Notes under the pieces: model-generated
Told to the model about the DNA's origin: nothing
The model's input: only the letters and a program-made list of their open reading frames with translations
Database searches by the model: none
Made by a program: the position numbers and the translations under genes
Shown: positions 61,853-64,000 of the stretch, in pieces
Layout: each line of letters begins with the position of its first letter
Numbering within the stretch: position 1 is the stretch's first letter
From: Motacilla alba alba
Lineage: Eukaryota > Chordata > Aves > Passeriformes > Motacillidae
Assembly (NCBI RefSeq): GCF_015832195.1
Contig: NC_052046.1
Location: 33,632,911 to 33,696,910, forward strand
Direction: 5' to 3'
DNA length: 64,000 nucleotides

Positions 61853-64000
61853 TGGCCAGATGAGTTGCAAATAAAGTTTTTACAAGTAAAATCCATTTAT
61901 ATGAATTCTTCCTGTTTTCAGTTCTTTTTATTTCATCCTCTCTAAATTCTTCTCTGTAAACCAGAAACCTTGGGACAGATCAACATGTGTCTAGTTGATC
62001 TCAGTTCTTCCATAAACTAGCTATACACTTTTAACTCAAATTCTACAGTGCAGATTAGAGATGCACTATTTTCTCCTCTCTGAGGCATAGTGAGGGTATA
62101 TTCCATGTGTCTTCCAAACATCTGCCATAGTTGTAGACATATAAATGTTGAAAACAAGGGAGAGTAAAAGAGCACCACCACGATGTATGTTTGGGATTAC
62201 CTTTTGTAGAGATAATGAGGTCCATTGATTCCTGATGAAATGCCCCCAGGCAGTAAAGGCACCTTCCTGTTTTCCACAGATGCGACTGAGGCGAGCTCAG
62301 TGACAACCACTGCCAGAAATTCAGGTGAAAGTACAAACACACTTGTTCATTACTGATCATTCCCCCTGGCAAACTCACAGTGCATTACCTAATCACCCAC
62401 TTTCTCTATGTTCTACCAGGACTGTATAAGCCTACACAGTTAAAAAACAAATAAAAACTCAACCAGCTTCTATGTACACATAATAATTATAGGATAACCA
62501 CTCAAATATTACCTTGAAATAATAATACGAGCTTTACTTTCCCTTCAATCTTTTGATTGTTGCCTTGTGGAAGCATGTACAAACCTCAGTTATCAGCCAT
62601 TCAGTCTGAAGATAATATTTTGGAAGAGCAAGACATAACAATGGTCATTGCTTTAAAATTGTTAGTTTACAGCTGACAGGTTTTATGACAGATAATCACA
62701 GTTTAATACAACATTGTATTCAGGAGAATAAACAAAGTTATAAAGTTATTCAGCATTTTGATTTCTGTGTTGCTAGAAGATCAGTCTGTTATTTTGTGGG
62801 GTTTTTTGTTGTTTTTTTTTTATGTGAAGATCAGCATTAAATTCTTAAACCTTGGTGACCTTTTACTGTAGTGGTTGGTTTAAAGACTTATATGGATTTC
62901 ATCAGTAAGGACATGGAACAGTTTAAAAGATGTTTCATACAATCCAGACCAATCACAACAAAAGAAAAAAAACCTGCAAATTCTGGATGAACTCCATGTG
63001 TATTAGAAAAAAAAAATAATACATTTCATGATGGTGTAAATCACATTATATGAAGGGCAAAGAGAAATTTAAGTATTTTTTTATACCTAAGTAAAAGGAA
63101 ATACTGAATGACCTGTAAGAACATGTTGATTTTCACAGCTTCAGGCACTCAAAAACTTCATTCAAAACTGCAGTGCCAAGACATATGCTTTTGATATGTC
63201 ATCTAGCAAATTCATTGTTCCAAGTTGGCCAGTTGCTATTAGTTCCATAGTTGAAATATTGCTGTGAACTATGAAATATTCATCTGAAAATTTAAAATGT
63301 AGCATACTGGTTGCTGACTGTATTTACAATATTAGATCACAAGAGCCAGAAACCATTAGTAGTTTCTAGAAAATGAATTGTTTATGAAGTATGATGCAAA
63401 TTATAAGGTGCTAAAATTATGCTGAAGCCAAAACCAAATGAAAAATTTGTATTGAGCAGTTAATAAGTAGTTTTTTTACTGAGCAGAGAGCATTCTCTTA
63501 AAACCTCAAGCAGACATTTCCATAGACCAAATCTTTTATCAGTTGTGGTAAAGAGCAAAGTAAGTAGATAGAGATGATGCATTTCTTAGTCATCAGGGTA
63601 GTGCTGATATACTCACATGTGAAAATTGAATTAAAACTTCTGTTCATACCTCAATACAGACAAAAGGGAATAATTTTCTAAGACTTTTTTGGTGATTAGT
63701 TCATGAGTTCTTCCTCAGATACCTTGCTATATCATAAGACAACTCCAATAAAAGGAGTTACTTCAGAAATTAATTTGGACTCTTGTTCTTCCAGACTGTT
63801 AACTGAAGCATAAAATAAGGTAGAAACTAGAGATGCAGAATTACTTCCTAAAACCCAAACATTAAACTTGTGCACACAGACTGATGAAAGGTTTTGTCAG
63901 CAGTGGGATTTCACCAGCTGTGTTGAAAATTTGATTTGGCTGGTAGGAAAAAACCCTACAAAAAGAATGGGCCAAATTTTCCAATAAGCTTTGGTTGTTT

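Larger units (their letters stand above)
56725..64000. other. Unique AT-rich non-coding sequence
   Basis: No gene, RNA gene or mobile element could be recognised through to the end of the window. Many A/T runs occur (57359-57369, 62811-62821, 63007-63016), with a GGT microsatellite at 58740-58760, a purine-rich gaagagt patch at 59951-59985 and a palindrome at 61833-61852. The 61030-61260 part is a compact repeat-free stretch with several CpGs. All open frames (for example 57010-57264, 60127-60354, 62055-62378) lack recognisable motifs. Confidence 0.65.

Overview
The window looks like ordinary non-coding nuclear DNA from a bird, most likely a songbird or another neoavian. The main evidence is a set of CR1 non-LTR retrotransposon copies. 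They show the CR1 octamer-like 3' ends (runs such as GATTCTATGATTCTGTGA) and decayed CR1 proteins: an ORF1 with an esterase-like domain, an ORF2 endonuclease, and reverse transcriptase pieces. Two solo endogenous-retrovirus LTRs of types common in bird genomes support this. The sequence is AT-rich, rich in stop codons in all frames, and full of simple A/T tracts. There are no operons, bacterial genes, CRISPR arrays, rRNA genes or intact tRNA genes.

Layout. 1-3990: AT-rich unique sequence. 3994-5490: truncated CR1 on the minus strand. 5690-6694: complete solo LTR, minus strand, with TG/CA ends and a near-perfect 5-bp target duplication. 6700-20190: unique AT-rich sequence with two perfect hairpins (9774-9804 and 11987-12019), a 27-bp tandem repeat (15833-15886) and stretches that resemble conserved non-coding DNA (about 12380-12790 and 17800-18720). 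20200-20930: second solo LTR, minus strand. 22250-25090: CR1-dense block on the minus strand, the only place where CR1 ORF1 is visible. 25980-26540: pyrimidine-rich stretch. 34440-35060: a third truncated CR1, minus strand. 38345-39510: CR1 on the plus strand. 39515-53300: unique sequence with several microsatellites, the longest being a (TA)n at 49703-49753. 53303-54174: short CR1 tail followed by a GC-rich island that may be an LTR. 56570-56720: probable ancient tRNA-derived SINE. 56720-64000: unique AT-rich sequence with a 20-bp perfect palindrome at 61833-61852.

No host protein-coding exon could be supported. The longest open frames (151, 148 and 126 codons) match nothing I recognise and are about the length chance allows in this much sequence. 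The window is therefore best read as intergenic or deep intronic DNA whose identifiable content is fossil transposable elements. I did not find an undescribed biological system. The items most worth a second look are the GC-rich island at 53.4-54.2 kb, the perfect hairpins and palindrome, the tRNA-like SINE relic, and the candidate conserved non-coding blocks. All family calls rest on recognition by eye, without database searches.
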